Shown: one piece after another, positions 1 through 5,172 of the stretch | Numbering within the stretch: the first letter of the stretch is position 1 | Layout of the letters: each line of letters starts with the position of its first letter | DNA from: Hyphomicrobiales bacterium | Lineage (GTDB): Bacteria > Pseudomonadota > Alphaproteobacteria > Rhizobiales > Beijerinckiaceae | NCBI GenBank assembly: GCA_003567055.1 | Contig: PXAW01000028.1 | Location: 1 to 5,172, forward strand | DNA: 5,172 nucleotides | Direction of reading: 5' to 3' | Program-made: the position numbers and the translations under genes | The notes under the pieces: generated by a model | Told to the model about the DNA's origin: nothing | Seen by the model: only the letters and a program-made list of their open reading frames with translations | Database searches by the model: none

Positions 1-1479
1 ATGGCCTATGAGGCGATGAACAATGCCGGCGCGATGCATTCGCGCCTGATCGTCATCCTCAACGACAACGACATGTCGATCGCGCCCCCGGTGGGCGCCA
101 TGTCGGCCTATCTCGCCCGGCTCGTTTCCGGGCGCACCTATCGCTCGATCCGCGAGACCGCCAAGCAGCTCACCCGCCGCCTGCCCAAATTCTTCAGCGA
201 GAAGGCGGCAAAGGCCGAGGAATATGCGCGCGGATTCTGGACCGGCGGCACCATGTTCGAGGAGATGGGTTTCTATTATGTGGGCCCGATCGACGGGCAC
301 AATCTCGATCATCTGCTGCCCGTGCTCAAGAATGTCCGCGACATGGATACCGGCCCGATCCTCGTCCATGTGGTGACGCAGAAGGGCAAGGGCTACGCCC
401 CGGCGGAAGCCTCTGCCGACAAGTATCACGGCGTGGTCAAGTTCGACGTGGTGACGGGCACCCAGTCCAAGCCGAAGGCGAATGCGCCGGCCTTCACCAA
501 GGTCTTCGGCGAGAGCCTGATCCGGGAGGCCGAGCGCGACGACAAGCTGGTGGCGATCACCGCCGCGATGCCGTCGGGGACCGGGATCGACATGTTCCAC
601 AAGGCCTTCCCCGAGCGCACCTATGATGTCGGCATCGCCGAGCAGCATGCGGTGACCTTCGCCGCCGGGCTGGCGACGGAGGGCTACAAACCCTTCTGCG
701 CGATCTATTCCACCTTCCTGCAGCGCGCCTATGACCAGATCGTGCACGACGTCGCGATCCAGAACCTGCCGGTGCGCTTTGCGCTCGACCGGGCCGGCCT
801 CGTCGGCGCCGACGGGCCGACCCATGCCGGCTCCTTCGATGTCGCCTATCTGGGCTGCCTGCCCAATTTCACCATCATGGCCGCCGCCGACGAGGCCGAG
901 CTCGTGCATATGGTCGCCACCGCAGTGGCGCATGACACGGGCCCCATCGCCTTCCGCTATCCGCGCGGCGAGGGTGTCGGCGTCGACATGCCCGAGAAAG
1001 GCGTGCCGCTCGAAATCGGCAAGGGGCGGATCGTCAAGCAGGGCAGCCGCATCGCGATCCTGTCGCTCGGCACGCGGCTGAAGGAGGCCTTGAGCGCGGC
1101 GGAGGATCTCGACGCGCGCGGGCTCTCCACCACCGTCGCCGATGCCCGTTTCGCCAAGCCGCTCGACGAGGCGCTCGTGCTGCGGCTCGCCCGCGAACAC
1201 GAGGTGCTGATCACCGTGGAGGAAGGCTCGATCGGCGGGTTCGGCTCCTTCGTGCTGCATTGCCTGGCCGAGAACGGCGCCCTCGATGCCGGCCTCAAGG
1301 TCCGCCCGATGGTGCTGCCGGATACGTTCATCGACCAGGACAAGCCCGACGCCATGTATGCACAGGCCGGGCTCGACGCCGATGCGATCGTCGCGAAGGT
1401 CTTCGCGGCTTTGGGCAGGGACGCGGATGGCAGGGACGCTGATGGCCTGGAAGCCGGCGGGCGCGCGAAGATCGGCTGA
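1..1479 (+). CDS. dxs: 1-deoxy-D-xylulose-5-phosphate synthase, C-terminal part (5' end outside window)
   Basis: This thiamine-diphosphate enzyme condenses pyruvate and glyceraldehyde 3-phosphate to DXP, releasing CO2. It is the first step of the MEP isoprenoid pathway and a branch point to thiamine and pyridoxal phosphate. The 492 visible residues are about three quarters of the usual ~640. The ATG at base 1 is an internal Met, just after the family's GDG motif, and about 160 residues are missing. Visible signatures: NDNDMS (20-25, second half of the Mg/TPP site), the PIDGH linker motif (97-101), GIAEQHAV with catalytic E214 (equivalent to E. coli E370), R242 (R398), [15 protein letters not shown] with D271 and H275 (D427, H431), YPRGEG in the Pyr domain, and SIGGFG in the C-terminal transketolase domain. 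All expected catalytic residues in the visible part are intact. The last ~20 residues form an Asp/Gly-rich tail with a tandem repeat. The stop codon lies 7 bases before the next gene, suggesting co-transcription. Confidence 0.97.
   Translation: MAYEAMNNAGAMHSRLIVILNDNDMSIAPPVGAMSAYLARLVSGRTYRSIRETAKQLTRRLPKFFSEKAAKAEEYARGFWTGGTMFEEMGFYYVGPIDGHNLDHLLPVLKNVRDMDTGPILVHVVTQKGKGYAPAEASADKYHGVVKFDVVTGTQSKPKANAPAFTKVFGESLIREAERDDKLVAITAAMPSGTGIDMFHKAFPERTYDVGIAEQHAVTFAAGLATEGYKPFCAIYSTFLQRAYDQIVHDVAIQNLPVRFALDRAGLVGADGPTHAGSFDVAYLGCLPNFTIMAAADEAELVHMVATAVAHDTGPIAFRYPRGEGVGVDMPEKGVPLEIGKGRIVKQGSRIAILSLGTRLKEALSAAEDLDARGLSTTVADARFAKPLDEALVLRLAREHEVLITVEEGSIGGFGSFVLHCLAENGALDAGLKVRPMVLPDTFIDQDKPDAMYAQAGLDADAIVAKVFAALGRDADGRDADGLEAGGRAKIG
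1414..1443 (+). repeat. 15-bp tandem duplication in the dxs 3' end
   Basis: Two adjacent 15-base copies (1414-1428 and 1429-1443) differ at one base. Each encodes Gly-Arg-Asp-Ala-Asp in frame, followed by a diverged Gly-Leu-Glu-Ala-Gly. The repeat lies after the end of the conserved transketolase C domain, so it probably reflects replication slippage in a tolerant tail. Confidence 0.85.
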
Positions 1480-1486
1480 GGATCAG

Positions 1487-2293
1487 ATGAGCACGCTTTC
1501 GCGCAGCACCACCGAAACCGAGATGCTGTTCACCGCCGAAGACGGCATCGCCCGGGTCGTGTTCAACCGGCCTGAGGCGATGAACGCCTTCACCTATGCC
1601 ATGTATGACCGGCTCGTGGAGATCTGCGAGGCGGTGAATGCCGATTCTGACATCCGGGTGATGCTCTTGTCCGGCGCGGGCGGCAGGGCCTTCGCCGCCG
1701 GCACCGATATCGGGCAGTTCCGCGCATTGTCCGGGCGCGCCGATGCGCTCGCCTATGAAGAGCATGTGGACCGGGTCTTTACCACGCTGGAGAGCTGCCG
1801 GGTGCCGACCATCGCCGTGATCACCGGGGCGGTGACCGGCGGGGGAGCGGGGATCGCGTCCTGCTGCGACATCCGCATCGCCAGCGCCGATATGCGCTTC
1901 GGCTTCCCCATCGCGCGCACGCTCGGCAATTGCCTCTCGGTGCGCACCATCGAGCGGGTGGTCGCGCTGATCGGCGAGGCGCGCACCAAGCAGATCCTCT
2001 ATTCCGCCGAATTGATGGATGCGGATCAGGCGCTCGCGGCGGGGTTCGTCACGCAGATCCTGCCCGATCATGCCGCGCTCGAAGCCCGCGCCGAGGCGCT
2101 CGCCACGCGTATCGCGCAGAACGCGCCACTGACGCTGTCCGCCACCAAGGAAGCTTTGGCGCGGCTGCGGGCCGGCCCGGCAGTGCCGGGCGCCGATGAC
2201 GATCTGATCCTGCGCTGTTATCTCAGCGCGGATTTCCGCGAGGGCATGGAGGCCTTCCTCGCCAAGCGCAAGCCGCGCTTCGAGGGGAAGTGA
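1487..2293 (+). CDS. Crotonase-fold (enoyl-CoA hydratase/isomerase family) protein with non-canonical active site
   Basis: This 268-residue protein has the normal length of a single-domain crotonase. These enzymes bind acyl-CoA thioesters and stabilise an enolate in an oxyanion hole, acting as hydratases, isomerases, hydrolases or decarboxylases in the cytoplasm. Visible motifs: FNRPEAMNAF (26-35), the first oxyanion-hole motif AFAAGTDIGQF (68-78), the second GAVTGGGAGIASCCD (114-128), FGFPIARTLGN (138-148), and a typical C-terminal REGMEAFLAKRKP (251-263). The two glutamates of classical enoyl-CoA hydratase (rat E144 and E164) align with G122 and I142, so simple hydration of enoyl-CoA is doubtful. 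The exact substrate cannot be read from the sequence. The start is set by GAGGA (1478-1482), overlapping the dxs stop, four bases before the ATG. An upstream in-frame extension into dxs has no family similarity. It ends tail to tail with the GntR regulator gene, which might control fatty-acid or acyl-CoA functions such as this one (inference). Confidence 0.93.
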   Translation: MSTLSRSTTETEMLFTAEDGIARVVFNRPEAMNAFTYAMYDRLVEICEAVNADSDIRVMLLSGAGGRAFAAGTDIGQFRALSGRADALAYEEHVDRVFTTLESCRVPTIAVITGAVTGGGAGIASCCDIRIASADMRFGFPIARTLGNCLSVRTIERVVALIGEARTKQILYSAELMDADQALAAGFVTQILPDHAALEARAEALATRIAQNAPLTLSATKEALARLRAGPAVPGADDDLILRCYLSADFREGMEAFLAKRKPRFEGK

Positions 2294-2299
2294 CGGGCA

Positions 2300-2326
2300 G
2301 CCGGTTCACTCCGCCTCGAAACCGGC
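2300..2326. terminator. Possible bidirectional stem-loop between converging genes
   Basis: GCCGGTT (2300-2306) and AACCGGC (2320-2326) form a perfect 7-bp inverted repeat around a 13-base loop. It begins 6 bases after the crotonase stop and overlaps the stop codon of the converging GntR gene. There is no T-run on either side, so it is not a canonical intrinsic terminator. Position at a convergent junction is the main argument. Confidence 0.35.
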
Positions 2327-3049
2327 ACCGGCCCGGCGCTTGCGCGCACGGCCCTTCCCGCTCGGCGCCCTGGCGATACACGCTTCACCGGCCCGTTCCG
2401 CAGCAATGAAGATGTTGCTCGCAGCCATGATATGCGCATGCATCACCGCCTCCGCCCAATCCGCATCGCGCGATTCGATTGCGGCAACGAGATCGAAATG
2501 GTCGAAATCGCTGCGTTGCGCATCGCGGGCCTTGAAGCTGGCATAGGCCTGAACCAGAAATCCGAGATGCATCAGGTTGGCTGCGGTGCGGTAGAGGTGG
2601 CTGTTGCCGCTCAGTTCGAGAATCAGCAGATGGAACTGCCGATTGAGCTCCGAGCGCCGCCTGCCACCCTCCCCGGTCACGCCCTCCGCAGCAATGGCCG
2701 TGGCGATCTCCGACAGGCGGGCGATATCGCTGTTGTCGGCATTGCGGGCGGCGAGCCGCGCGCCCATGCCCTCGAGCCGGGCGCGAACCTCGTAGATCTG
2801 GCGCGCCTCCTCCGGGCTCCAGGCCTTGACCACGGCGCCGATATGGGAGGCCATATCGATGAAACCTTCACTCGCGAGCCTTTGCAGGGCCGCGCGGACC
2901 GGCGTACGGCTGACGGAGAGCCGCTCGGCCAGCATTTCCTCGGTGATGCGCGAACCGACCGGGAAGGCGCCCGAAATGATCGCCGAGCGGATCTCGTCAC
3001 AGACCCGCTCCATTGCCGTGAGACGCGTATTGCCGTTCGAACGATCCAC
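2306..3049 (-). CDS. GntR-family transcriptional regulator, FadR/FCD subfamily
   Basis: This is a cytoplasmic DNA-binding repressor or activator that responds to a small carboxylate or acyl ligand. From the chosen GTG start it has 247 residues. The N-terminal winged helix-turn-helix spans about residues 11-75, with the hallmark LAERLSVSRTPVRAALQRLASEGFI in its centre. The FCD ligand domain follows (about 80-220), with NRQFH (136-140), a second His in FDHFD (184) and a third in MHAHI (206) as the likely metal-binding histidines. The tail is basic (GKGRARKRR). The GTG at 3049 has a strong GGAGAAGA ribosome site (3052-3059) and leaves a normal ~12-residue lead before the helix-turn-helix. ATGs in the same frame at 3088 and 3076 lack any ribosome site, and starting there would overlap an operator-like repeat. 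A start at 3088 (260 residues) remains possible. The ligand and targets are unknown; the converging crotonase gene and its own promoter are candidates. Confidence 0.92.
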   Translation of the reverse strand: MDRSNGNTRLTAMERVCDEIRSAIISGAFPVGSRITEEMLAERLSVSRTPVRAALQRLASEGFIDMASHIGAVVKAWSPEEARQIYEVRARLEGMGARLAARNADNSDIARLSEIATAIAAEGVTGEGGRRRSELNRQFHLLILELSGNSHLYRTAANLMHLGFLVQAYASFKARDAQRSDFDHFDLVAAIESRDADWAEAVMHAHIMAASNIFIAAERAGEACIARAPSGKGRARKRRAGAGFEAE

Positions 3050-3051
3050 AC

Positions 3052-3059
3052 TCTTCTCC
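3052..3059 (-). promoter_or_regulatory. Ribosome binding site that favours the GTG start of the GntR gene
   Basis: Read on the minus strand, GGAGAAGA precedes GTG at 3049, with GGAG six bases from the start codon. The alternative ATG codons at 3088 and 3076 have nothing similar upstream. Confidence 0.6.
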
Positions 3060-3080
3060 GCTGACACAACCGTCATTGAG

Positions 3081-3095
3081 CATTGCATGCCAATG
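3081..3095 (-). promoter_or_regulatory. Candidate operator for the GntR regulator, next to a -10-like element
   Basis: CATTG-N5-CAATG is a 15-base inverted repeat. Its core TTGGCATGCAA fits the outer positions of the FadR-subfamily consensus TNGTNNNACNA, but not the inner T and A. A -10-like TATACC (3095-3100, minus strand) directly abuts it, which would put the transcription start inside the repeat. Binding there would block the regulator's own transcription. No good -35 box is visible, so the promoter call is weak. Confidence 0.4.
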
Positions 3096-3102
3096 GTATA
3101 GC

Positions 3103-3132
3103 CGAGATTTCGCCTGTGGCGAAAGCGTCTCG
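3103..3132 (-). terminator. Stem-loop just after the peroxidase stop codon
   Basis: CGAGA (3103-3107) plus TTTCGCC (3108-3114) pairs with GGCGAAA (3118-3124) plus TCTCG (3128-3132). The loop is 3 bases and there is one 3-base bulge (3125-3127), giving 12 base pairs. It starts one base beyond the peroxidase stop codon (3134-3136). It could end peroxidase transcription before the GntR promoter, but no T-run follows. The 17-base perfect core could instead be a protein-binding site upstream of the GntR gene. Confidence 0.5.
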
Positions 3133-3133
3133 T

Positions 3134-3751
3134 TCACCCGCGCAGCAATGCCTCGATCGCCGTGATGACATGGGGGTGCTCCGGCGCCGTCGTCGTTGCG
3201 AAGACCGCCGCGATATCGCCATCCGGGGCGATCAGATATTTGTGGAAGTTCCAGCGCGGCGTTTCGCCCGGACGGACTTCCCGGGCCCAGCGATAGAAGG
3301 GGTGCGCCTGGGCACCGGTAACGCGGCTGATCGCGGTGAGCGGGAAATCGATCCCGAAACGCGCTTCGCAGAAAGCAGCGACTTCCTCGTTGGAGGCGAG
3401 TTCCTGGCGGAAATCGTTCGACGGCACGCCGATCACCACAAGGCCGGCATCACGGTAGCGGCTATGCAGGTTCTGCAGACCCTCGTATTGCGCCGTGAAG
3501 CCGCAACGCGAGGCGGTGTTCACCACGAGGATGGGGCGCCCGCGAAAGCGTGCAAGATCGAGCCTGCCGCCATCGATCGTCTCGAAGGAGAAACTATGCG
3601 CGTTGCGGCGCGACATTGCCGGCCCGGTCGATCCGGCTTCGGCCAGAACGGGACGGATGGTGCCGGCAAGCGCGGCAGAGCCTGCCAGAAAACCGACACT
3701 CAGAAGCTCCCGGCGACTGATCGTCGCCCTCGTGCGCGCGCTTGCAGTCAT
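3134..3751 (-). CDS. Tat-exported glutathione peroxidase family protein (Cys type)
   Basis: This 205-residue thiol peroxidase should reduce hydrogen peroxide or organic hydroperoxides. Residues 1-39 look like a twin-arginine signal: SRRELL (12-17), a hydrophobic stretch (18-31), and a likely cleavage site near residues 37-39 (VLAEA). The mature domain carries NTASRCGFTAQYEGLQ with peroxidatic Cys83, GVPSNDFRQE with Gln116, and PRWNFHKYL with Trp167 and Asn168, completing the Cys-Gln-Trp-Asn tetrad. Cys128 in AFCEARF sits where thioredoxin-dependent GPx enzymes keep their resolving Cys, so thioredoxin-like reductants are as likely as glutathione (inference). Compared with the usual NQFGxQE motif, this one is one residue shorter, a form I recall from other alphaproteobacterial members. 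The ATG at 3751 has a strong GAGGGAG ribosome site. An internal ATG at 3616 would give a cytoplasmic form but has no such site. The gene is separated from both neighbours, so it is probably its own transcription unit. Confidence 0.94.
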   Translation of the reverse strand: MTASARTRATISRRELLSVGFLAGSAALAGTIRPVLAEAGSTGPAMSRRNAHSFSFETIDGGRLDLARFRGRPILVVNTASRCGFTAQYEGLQNLHSRYRDAGLVVIGVPSNDFRQELASNEEVAAFCEARFGIDFPLTAISRVTGAQAHPFYRWAREVRPGETPRWNFHKYLIAPDGDIAAVFATTTAPEHPHVITAIEALLRG

Positions 3752-3759
3752 GATCGACG

Positions 3760-3766
3760 CTCCCTC
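3760..3766 (-). promoter_or_regulatory. Ribosome binding site supporting the signal-peptide-bearing start of the peroxidase
   Basis: GAGGGAG on the minus strand lies 8 bases before the ATG at 3751. It supports translation of the full-length form including the twin-arginine signal, rather than the internal Met46 start. Confidence 0.7.
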
Positions 3767-3816
3767 GCATTAGCGATCTCGCGTCGTTGATATGGCGCGG
3801 ATGCGCGCGGATTCCA

Positions 3817-3840
3817 GAGGCTTGCGCCGCAATCAGCCTC
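3817..3840 (-). terminator. Stem-loop overlapping the stop codon of the small membrane-protein gene
   Basis: GAGGC (3817-3821) pairs with GCCTC (3836-3840), and inside it TTGC (3822-3825) pairs with GCAA (3829-3832). The loop is 3 bases with a 3-base bulge (3833-3835). The stem begins within the TGA stop codon (3839-3841). No T-run follows on the minus strand, so terminator function is only suggested by position. Confidence 0.4.
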
Positions 3841-4081
3841 AGCCGATCACCGCATAGGCGAACATCACGAGCGCGATGCAGGCCAGCGTCCAGGTCAGGG
3901 CACGGCGTGCCGCATGCAGCCGCGCCGCGCGGTCGAGCCGCTGCTCACCATCCTCGTCCCAGCCGAAAGCAGCTCCGGCGCAATCAGCGAGGTTGCGCAG
4001 GGTCGCAACGCGAGCCTGGCCCGAATACGGCAGATGACGGGGGGCGAAACGATCACGATGTGAGGCACGGTCGTTGGACAT
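3839..4081 (-). CDS. Small hypothetical protein with a C-terminal membrane segment (80 aa)
   Basis: I do not recognise a family. The 80-residue product is hydrophilic and rich in Arg, Asp and Ala over residues 1-60, with many charged residues at 43-60 (a likely amphipathic helix). It ends in one hydrophobic stretch at about 61-79 (LTWTLACIALVMFAYAVIG) with a positively charged flank (HAARR). This fits a tail-anchored inner-membrane protein whose N-terminal part stays in the cytoplasm. There is one Cys in the soluble part (Cys34) and no signal peptide. The start at 4081 is chosen because GGAG (4090-4093) lies 8 bases upstream. A longer reading from 4180 would overlap the end of the upstream CNNM gene and has no ribosome site. 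It is a separate short gene, 73 bases after the CNNM gene and 87 bases before the peroxidase gene, on the same strand. Coding status rests on the ribosome site, the coherent membrane segment and the tight fit between its neighbours. Confidence 0.68.
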   Translation of the reverse strand: MSNDRASHRDRFAPRHLPYSGQARVATLRNLADCAGAAFGWDEDGEQRLDRAARLHAARRALTWTLACIALVMFAYAVIG

Positions 4082-4089
4082 GGACACTA

Positions 4090-4093
4090 CTCC
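4090..4093 (-). promoter_or_regulatory. Ribosome binding site that sets the start of the 80-aa membrane protein
   Basis: GGAG on the minus strand is 8 bases before the ATG at 4081. The in-frame upstream ATG at 4180 lies inside the preceding gene and has no comparable site, so the shorter 80-residue product is preferred over the 113-residue reading. Confidence 0.6.
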
Positions 4094-4154
4094 GACGCCT
4101 GGCTGCCGCCGGAGGAGAGGCGACAGACCGAATCGCATACTACGTTCGCTTGCG

Positions 4155-5172
4155 TTAACGATCCGTTTCCGCCAGGCCACGCGGCCTGTCGACCCGTGCG
4201 ATCCGCCGCATCAACCGGCCGAGCAGGTCGGAGCCGGTGATGATGCGCCGGTGCCCGTTGCTCCACAGCAGGATCACGTCGACATCGATGACGTCGTCAC
4301 CCGGCTTTTCCGGCGCGACGCGCAGGCGTGACAGCATCCGCCCGAGCGGGGCCTGCGGGTCGCGCACGACCAGCGGGTGATGGCCGAACCGCGCCGGATC
4401 GAACGGTTCTTCCCCGAACAGCGCAGCGCCGAGGAATTCGGGTGCGACCAGCAGCAGCCGGGGCTCCCCGGTGGCCTCGTCGCAGACGATGATCCATTTC
4501 CTGCCGCTCGCAGCGATCATGCGCAGGATCGGATCATCGACATGGCGCGCGATCGGCGGATAGACCGGGCGCCCGTTCGCGAAGGGCAGGCGCAGGATGC
4601 TGGCGGGATCGACGGGCTCGCCCTCGGCCATGACGGGGATATCGTCGAGGGCGAGGAAGTTGATCGCCCCGCGCGCCTCGACCTTGCCGACCTCGCCATC
4701 CCCCGCCTCGGCATGATGCTCCAGCACCCGGCTGAGCTCCTCCTCGCGAAACCAGGGGATCGCCTCGCGCCCCACCAGCCTGTCGAGCATCATGCCGACC
4801 GGTTTGGCGATGGGAAACAAGGCGATCCGCCAGGCCCGGATCAGCGGTGACAGGCGCGCGGCGATCCACAGGGCGTGGCGGGTGAAATAGGCCTGGGGAA
4901 ACAACTCACCGACGAAGGTGATCACCACGGTCGAAAAAGCGAAAGCCGCGACGCCGGCGAGCACGGAATCGGCGAGCAGGGTCAGGAGAACGTTCACCCC
5001 GACATTCGCCCACAGAATGGTGGCGAGCGTATAATTGGCGTCTTCACGCAGCGCGAGCACCGCCTGCGCATCCGCATCCCCGCCCTTCGCCGCCGCTTCG
5101 AGGCGCAGCCGGGAGATGCTGAACACGGCCAGATTGAGCCCCGAGAGCATCGCCGATTGCGACAGGCACAGG
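4155..5172 (-). CDS. CNNM/DUF21 transmembrane protein, CorB/hemolysin-C-like (5' end outside window)
   Basis: The reading frame stays open to the right edge, and the codons before the ATG at 5150 (Leu-Ser-Gln-Ser-Ala) continue the family's first motif, so the true start is outside the window. About 338 residues are visible. Counting from the ATG at 5150, the CNNM domain covers roughly residues 1-125: SGLNLAVFSISRLRLE (3-18), WANVGVNVLLTLL (47-59), a second hydrophobic segment (62-80), and GELFPQAY (81-88), the counterpart of the GEhhPK motif. A charged helical linker follows (134-165), then a divergent CBS-pair-like region (about 165-280) where the usual V-x-x-I-M-x-P-R motif is replaced by IPVMAEGEPVDP. 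The C-terminal part ends with DVILLWSNGHRRIITGSDLLGRL (291-313). Relatives are inner-membrane proteins linked to magnesium or cobalt efflux and homeostasis. The name hemolysin is historical. Transport activity and ion specificity here are inference. The TAA stop is 73 bases from the next gene. Confidence 0.87.
   Translation of the reverse strand, partial: LCLSQSAMLSGLNLAVFSISRLRLEAAAKGGDADAQAVLALREDANYTLATILWANVGVNVLLTLLADSVLAGVAAFAFSTVVITFVGELFPQAYFTRHALWIAARLSPLIRAWRIALFPIAKPVGMMLDRLVGREAIPWFREEELSRVLEHHAEAGDGEVGKVEARGAINFLALDDIPVMAEGEPVDPASILRLPFANGRPVYPPIARHVDDPILRMIAASGRKWIIVCDEATGEPRLLLVAPEFLGAALFGEEPFDPARFGHHPLVVRDPQAPLGRMLSRLRVAPEKPGDDVIDVDVILLWSNGHRRIITGSDLLGRLMRRIARVDRPRGLAETDR

Noticed and set aside
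1286..1486. Upstream in-frame extension of the crotonase protein into dxs
   Set aside because: The extra 67 residues are an out-of-frame reading of dxs (Arg- and Ser-rich), and the ATG at 1487 has its own ribosome site and the normal family length.
1328..2071. A 247-codon open frame on the minus strand opposite the dxs end and the crotonase gene
   Set aside because: Its product is a low-complexity run rich in Arg, Gly, Ala, His and Pro with no family pattern, as expected opposite GC-rich coding sequence. The plus strand there encodes two recognisable enzymes.
2432..3064. A 210-codon open frame on the plus strand opposite the GntR gene
   Set aside because: It is a mirror of the regulator's codon bias, with no recognisable domain, while the minus strand has a clear wHTH and FCD domain.
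3614..3616. Internal ATG of the peroxidase as a second, cytoplasmic start
   Set aside because: It sits right before the catalytic domain, which is attractive, but there is no ribosome site upstream and the first ATG has a strong one.
3083..3790. A 235-codon open frame on the plus strand opposite the peroxidase gene
   Set aside because: The protein is Arg- and Ala-rich without motifs; the opposite strand carries the full GPx catalytic set and a good ribosome site.
3780..3816. GGAATC and TATCAA on the minus strand, upstream of the peroxidase gene, as a possible ECF-sigma stress promoter
   Set aside because: The match to the alphaproteobacterial EcfG pattern (GGAAC, 16-17 bases, CGTT) is poor in both halves, so I do not call a promoter.
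4082..4180. Longer 113-residue start for the small membrane protein
   Set aside because: It would overlap the end of the CNNM gene, has no ribosome site, and the added sequence is Arg-rich without features; the ATG at 4081 has GGAG 8 bases upstream.
4377..4850. A 157-codon open frame on the plus strand opposite the CNNM gene
   Set aside because: No motif or ribosome site, and the minus-strand frame has conserved CNNM-type motifs.
1..5172. Mobile elements, CRISPR arrays, tRNA or rRNA genes, toxin-antitoxin or defence systems
   Set aside because: No terminal inverted repeats with transposase, no spaced direct repeats, no cloverleaf and no such protein motifs are visible on either strand.

Overview
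The window is a gene-dense piece of a GC-rich bacterial chromosome. GC-rich third codon positions, the closeness of the dxs and glutathione peroxidase proteins to alphaproteobacterial versions, and the FCD-type GntR regulator suggest an alphaproteobacterium, probably Hyphomicrobiales (Rhizobiales). This is inference from protein style; there is no rRNA or tRNA gene to confirm it.

Layout. On the plus strand is the 3' part of dxs (1-1479, cut by the window start), followed after 7 bases by a crotonase-fold acyl-CoA enzyme (1487-2293). Four genes then lie on the minus strand. Read in their own direction (right to left) they are: a CNNM/DUF21 membrane protein cut by the right edge (4155-5172), an 80-residue protein with a C-terminal membrane segment (3839-4081), a Tat-exported glutathione peroxidase-like protein (3134-3751), and a GntR/FCD transcription regulator (2306-3049). 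The regulator converges tail to tail with the crotonase gene, with only 12 bases between the stop codons. No gap exceeds 100 bases.

How they may work together. Dxs makes DXP for isoprenoid, thiamine and pyridoxal phosphate synthesis. The crotonase gene appears transcriptionally tied to dxs, but nothing in its sequence links it to that pathway, and it lacks both glutamates used by classical enoyl-CoA hydratases. The GntR regulator is the obvious candidate to control neighbouring acyl-CoA metabolism or itself: a TTG-N5-CAA inverted repeat sits just upstream of its most likely start. The peroxidase, small membrane protein and CNNM protein look like independent envelope or stress genes, each separated by 70-90 bases.

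Three stem-loops touch or adjoin stop codons (2300-2326, 3103-3132, 3817-3840) and none is followed by a T-run. I see no mobile element, CRISPR array, RNA gene or phage-like defence locus. This looks like ordinary core or near-core chromosome, with a few points worth checking: the non-canonical crotonase active site, the operator-like repeat, the small tail-anchored protein, and the altered CNNM motif.
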